Source: a virus. Taken from it: a stretch of DNA of 32,132 nt. The DNA is taken from positions 1-32,132 of the IMG/VR virus record IMGVR_UViG_3300043466_000642; one strand, 5' to 3'. Below are positions 28,852 through 32,132 of this stretch, piece after piece (the first letter of the stretch is position 1; the number at the start of each line of letters is the position of its first letter). The notes under the pieces are model-generated. The model was not told the origin of the DNA. It worked only from the letters and a program-made list of their open reading frames with translations, and made no database searches. A program made the position numbers and the translations under genes.

Positions 28852-30295
28852 TTGGTTGCCACGCTTTTACACGCCACGCAAATCGGATCAGTCTGATGGC
28901 GAGTTTGTTTCTGATTTTGGTGCAACTTTTTTGCATGTGTCGAAAGGTGTTCATGCTGGCAATTCTTTAGTGGTCACTGATTGGCAGCGTTGGTTGCTCG
29001 ATGGCATTTATGAGAAACGCGCTGATGGCAAGTTTCGGTTTCGGCGTGTGGTTGTTGGTTTGGCTCGCAAGAATGGCAAAAGTCTTTTGGGATCGTTGGC
29101 CGGCATTTACGGTTTGATTGAAGGTGAAGCAGGTGCGGAAGTTTATGCAGCTGCAGGTGATCGGCAACAGGCGCGTGTGGTGTTCAATGAAGCGAAATGG
29201 CAAATCAACAACAGTGCGGAATTGTCTGGTATCTGCAAGGTATATCGAGATGTGATTGAAGTTCCTGCGACTGGCGCAATCTTTCGTGTGCTTTCTTCTG
29301 ATGCGAAACTGCAACAAGGTTTGAATCCATCAACTGTGATCTTTGATGAATTGCATGTGCAACCGAATGATGATTTGTGGGATGCGCTCACGATGGGATC
29401 TGGTGCGCGTGTGTCACCGATGATCATCGGTATCACCACTGCAGGTTTTGATCTCGAGTCGTTGTGTGGTCGCCTTTACAACTATGGCAAGAGTGTTGCT
29501 GCTGGTGATGTTGATGATCCTGCGTTTGGTTTCTATTGGTGGGAAGCACCACCGGATTGTTCATTGGATGATCGAGATGCGTGGTATGCAGCGAATCCAA
29601 ATCTGCCGATTGGCCTAATGGATGAAGAAGATATGGAAACCAGCATTCAACAATCTGGTGAAGCAGCTGTTCGCAGATATCGGTTGAATCAATGGGTACG
29701 CACTAGTGGCGAATGTTGGTTGCCTAAAGGTGCATGGGAAACATGCACTGGTGATGTGGTGTTTGATCCAGATGAACCATCGTTTGTGGGCATTGATATG
29801 GCTTTAAAGCATGACTCGATTGCTGTTGTTTTGGCACAACCACAAGGAAACAAGATCGCTGTTCAAGCACGCATCTGGCATCCCGATATTGAAGGGATGG
29901 ATGTGGCTGGTGTCGAGAAACATTTACGCCAACTGCACAGGGATTTCAATGTGCGCGAGTTTGCCTATGATCCAGCGTTTTTTCAGCGTTCGGCAGAAGC
30001 TTTGTTTGATGATGGTTTGCCGATGCTCGAGTTTCCGCAGAATGGCCAACGCATGATTCCTGCATGTGGCACAACATATGAACAGATTGTTGCCGGCAAT
30101 ATCGTGCATGATGGTTCGCCTATGTTCACGGATCAAGTGTTGTCTGCAGCGCAACGCATGACTGATTCGGGATGGCGATTAAGTAAAGGCAAATCACGCA
30201 GAAAGATTGACGCATGCATTGCGATGGTTATGGCTGTGGATCGTGCATGCCGAAAACAAGAAGAACCACCACTACCACCAATGTTTTTTAGTTAG
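28838..30295 (+). CDS. Terminase large subunit
   Basis: A 485-residue packaging motor and nuclease. Walker A is G-L-A-R-K-N-G-K-S (74-82), Walker B is V-I-F-D-E (167-171) followed by L-H, and the coupling motif appears in I-I-G-I-T-T-A-G. The nuclease domain starts at F-V-G-I-D-M-A-L-K-H-D (about 316-326) and has a late acidic residue in K-I-D-A-C-I-A-M. This resembles the HK97-like large terminases. ATG 28838 is preferred; GTG 28844 is possible. Confidence 0.95.
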   Translation: MQVADWLPRFYTPRKSDQSDGEFVSDFGATFLHVSKGVHAGNSLVVTDWQRWLLDGIYEKRADGKFRFRRVVVGLARKNGKSLLGSLAGIYGLIEGEAGAEVYAAAGDRQQARVVFNEAKWQINNSAELSGICKVYRDVIEVPATGAIFRVLSSDAKLQQGLNPSTVIFDELHVQPNDDLWDALTMGSGARVSPMIIGITTAGFDLESLCGRLYNYGKSVAAGDVDDPAFGFYWWEAPPDCSLDDRDAWYAANPNLPIGLMDEEDMETSIQQSGEAAVRRYRLNQWVRTSGECWLPKGAWETCTGDVVFDPDEPSFVGIDMALKHDSIAVVLAQPQGNKIAVQARIWHPDIEGMDVAGVEKHLRQLHRDFNVREFAYDPAFFQRSAEALFDDGLPMLEFPQNGQRMIPACGTTYEQIVAGNIVHDGSPMFTDQVLSAAQRMTDSGWRLSKGKSRRKIDACIAMVMAVDRACRKQEEPPLPPMFFS

Positions 30296-30303
30296 GAGAA
30301 ATT

Positions 30304-30444
30304 ATGAAGTTAGGCGATTGGATTCAGATTGCAGGGATGTTGATGCTTGCGGTTGGTGTCACATTGATCAGCGTTCCGTTCGGCATCATCGTTGCTGGTG
30401 TTACTATGATTGTGGCTGGTGTGTCTTTGAAGATTGGTGAGTAA
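30304..30444 (+). CDS. Small membrane protein between terminase and portal (46 aa)
   Basis: Two hydrophobic segments (about 7-24 and 26-42, rich in valine, glycine and isoleucine) with a short turn at S-V-P-F-G. AGGAGA precedes ATG 30304. It overlaps the portal gene by one base (TAATG). Small membrane proteins at this position occur in other actinophages; the role is unknown. Confidence 0.65.
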   Translation: MKLGDWIQIAGMLMLAVGVTLISVPFGIIVAGVTMIVAGVSLKIGE

Positions 30445-31793
30445 TGCTGGAAAACCTGTTGAATACAGAAAAGCGTGCTATCTCATACCAGACTTTATGG
30501 GGTGCAGGTGACTATTTCATAAACACCACCGATGCCGGCACTGTTATCACGCAAGAAGATTCGTTGCGCATCAATACCGTGTTTGCGTGTGTGCGTTTGA
30601 TTGGTGATGCGATCAGCACACTTCCGGTTGATACATACCGGCGCATTGATGGTGATCGTGTTCCGTATCGGCCAAAACCATCTTGGATTGAATACCCTGA
30701 TTCAGGCGTGACACGCGAAGATCATTTTCTTCAAGTGTTGATTTCAATGATGATTGCCGGTGAAGCATTTATTCGTGTTCTGCGTGTCAATGGTGAAATT
30801 GTTGGTTTGGTTGTTTTGAATCCACGCAAAGTGGAAATCACACGCGAACGGTTTAACGATGGCACTTTGCGCATCGTGTTCAAGATGCGTGACACAGGCG
30901 AAATGATCATGCAAGAAGATATGTTGCACATTCCAGATATGCGCATGCCATCTGAACTGCATGGAACTTCACGCATTGATCTGATGAAACAGTCACTTGG
31001 TTTGACCAAAGCGCTCGAAGAGTTTGCTTCGCGTTTCTTTGGTCAAGGTTCTGTGACATCGGGAATCATTGAATATCCCACAGCATTAACAAAAGAACAA
31101 GCAGACAATTTGCGCAGTTCATTTGAAGGTTCGCATCGTGGCGTTCGCAAAGCTCATCGCACTGGCATTCTTTCTGGTGGCGCAAAGTTCACCAAGACTG
31201 GTGTTGATCCGAACGAAGCACAAATGCTTGAATCACGCAAACATGCTGTGGAAGAAGTTGCACGCCTGTTCCGTTGTCCTCCTTCGTTGCTTGGTGTCAC
31301 ATCAGCCGGTGCAATGTCATATGCCAGTGTGGAACAGAACGGAATCCATTTCGTTGTTCATACTTTGAGACCATTCATCCAAAAACTAGAAACAGCATAT
31401 TCACGGCTTTTGCCAGCTGATGCATTCTTGAAGTTCAGTGTTGAAGGATTGTTGCGTGGTGACACCATGTCACGATTCGCTGCATATTCAACAGGTATTC
31501 AAGCAGGATTCTTAAATATCAATGACATTCACAGATTGGAAGATATGCGATCTGTTGAAGGTGGCGATGTGTACCGTGTGCCGTTGGCAAACATTGATTT
31601 GAACGCTGCGAATCTGACGGAAACAGAAAAGCGTGTGAACATGCTGCGCACTTTGGTGTTCTCTGGTTTCTCACCAGAGGATGCTTTGAAGGCTCTTGGT
31701 TTGCCAGAGATTGCGCACACTGGTGTTCCTTCAACACAGTTGCAACCTTTGCAGAATGTGAATCCTGATGATCCTGCGAGCGTATATCCATGA
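30444..31793 (+). CDS. Portal protein (HK97 family)
   Basis: A 449-residue portal that forms the twelve-part ring at the packaging vertex. Family marks are I-N-T-V-F-A-C-V-R-L-I-G-D-A-I-S-T-L-P (43-61), V-L-N-P-R-K-V-E-I-T, G-T-S-R-I-D-L-M, and R-L-F-R-C-P-P-S-L-L-G-V (about 274-285). It is of typical length. The C-terminal part is proline/asparagine-rich and ends V-Y-P. It overlaps the following gene by ATGA. Confidence 0.95.
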   Translation: MLENLLNTEKRAISYQTLWGAGDYFINTTDAGTVITQEDSLRINTVFACVRLIGDAISTLPVDTYRRIDGDRVPYRPKPSWIEYPDSGVTREDHFLQVLISMMIAGEAFIRVLRVNGEIVGLVVLNPRKVEITRERFNDGTLRIVFKMRDTGEMIMQEDMLHIPDMRMPSELHGTSRIDLMKQSLGLTKALEEFASRFFGQGSVTSGIIEYPTALTKEQADNLRSSFEGSHRGVRKAHRTGILSGGAKFTKTGVDPNEAQMLESRKHAVEEVARLFRCPPSLLGVTSAGAMSYASVEQNGIHFVVHTLRPFIQKLETAYSRLLPADAFLKFSVEGLLRGDTMSRFAAYSTGIQAGFLNINDIHRLEDMRSVEGGDVYRVPLANIDLNAANLTETEKRVNMLRTLVFSGFSPEDALKALGLPEIAHTGVPSTQLQPLQNVNPDDPASVYP

Positions 31794-32050
31794 TCACTAA
31801 TGGAAGGGTGGCAGTAGGCACTGCAGCAACTTTGATTGATGGCAGATCGCAGATGGCTTCATTTTTTATGATTCACAATGACGACAACACTGATGCTGTG
31901 TATATTGGTGGTCACACAGTCACCACTAGCACTGGTTTGGCTCTTGGCAAAGGTGAACGCTTGGAAATAGTTTTGCATCCTTTGGAAGAACTGTTTGCTG
32001 TATCAACCAAATCAGGTCACAACATTTCATTCATGCGACAGGATCAGTGA
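31790..32050 (+). CDS. Small beta-rich virion protein
   Basis: An 86-residue protein made of short strands: V-A-V-G-T-A-A-T-L-I-D, F-F-M-I-H-N-D-D-N-T-D-A-V-Y-I-G-G, L-A-L-G-K-G-E-R-L-E-I-V-L, H-P-L-E-E-L-F-A-V-S. This resembles small beta-sandwich proteins found near portals in many phages (decoration or neck-type). Its stop coincides with the start of the cysteine-cluster gene, which lies at position 45 on the circle. Confidence 0.72.
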   Translation: MITNGRVAVGTAATLIDGRSQMASFFMIHNDDNTDAVYIGGHTVTTSTGLALGKGERLEIVLHPLEELFAVSTKSGHNISFMRQDQ

Positions 32051-32132
32051 TGCCATATTTCATTCAGAAAGATCATCCTGATTGTTCAGGATGGGCAACA
32101 GTGAAAGCCGATGGTGAATTGCTTGGTTGCCA
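32006..32132. repeat. Terminal direct repeat, right copy
   Basis: Exact copy of 1-127. It holds the end of the small virion gene and, from ATG 32050, the first 27 codons and part of the next of the cysteine-cluster gene, which is therefore shown twice and cut off at the window end. Position n at the start equals n + 32005 here. Confidence 0.95.

Noticed and set aside
1-32132. Integrase, attachment site, transposon, tRNA gene or CRISPR array
   Set aside because: No recombinase-like protein, no insertion-sequence ends, no cloverleaf-like segment with CCA end and no regular spaced repeats were seen.

Overview
The window is a complete, circularly closed genome of a tailed phage (siphovirus type, HK97-fold head). 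Bases 1-127 recur exactly at 32006-32132, so the true molecule is 32,005 bp, and the cut falls inside the head operon. A WhiB-like regulator, the YqaJ/annealing-protein pair, the gp10-like tail protein and several small proteins of types common in actinophages point to an actinobacterial host. The modest GC content (mid-40s per cent by eye) fits aquatic low-GC Actinobacteria better than mycobacteria or streptomycetes; this host guess is inference. I see no integrase, transposase, tRNA or CRISPR array, so a lytic life style is likelier than a temperate one.

Layout, following transcription. (1) Packaging and head, 27787-32050 continuing at 45-3510: HNH endonuclease, small and large terminase, a small membrane protein, portal, a small virion protein, a cysteine-cluster protein, prohead protease and major capsid protein, closed by an intrinsic terminator. 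(2) A sugar cassette, 3600-7196: three glycosyltransferases and a GDP-mannose 3,5-epimerase-like enzyme between the capsid gene and the head-tail connectors. (3) Connectors and tail, 7206-9761: connector, tail terminator candidate, major tail protein, and tail chaperone pair with a -1 slippery heptamer. (4) An insertion of two non-structural genes, 9853-11234 (SprT-like metalloprotease, primase-like protein). (5) Tape measure, tail hub, fibre-like protein and lysis genes, 11244-16124. (6) A DNA-binding protein, a metallophosphoesterase and small genes, 16133-17879. (7) A short leftward operon, 17932-18489, with its own terminator. (8) A rightward recombination and replication operon, 18677-25280: exonuclease, annealing protein, two methyltransferases, SSB, WhiB, nuclease and a helicase-loader-like protein, interspersed with microproteins. 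(9) An accessory operon of small proteins, 25333-27650, ending in an XRE-type regulator and a secreted transglycosylase.

The most striking regulatory signal is a 19-bp palindrome, AGCCTTAT-NNN-ATAAGGCT, found at four places (9771, 15920, 18566, 25242), each at a boundary between transcription units and each 28-36 bp from a sigma70-like -10 box. Two of these boundaries also share a 37-bp promoter module (31 of 37 bases identical). Together they look like a phage-encoded regulon. The XRE-type protein and the WhiB-like protein are the obvious candidate regulators.

The phage encodes no DNA polymerase or replicative helicase that I can see, so replication should rely on host machinery recruited by the loader-like protein and possibly primed by the primase-like protein. 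Translation is tightly coupled: most neighbouring genes overlap through ATGA or TGATG, and the first genes of most early operons carry a strong AGGAGG ribosome-binding site.
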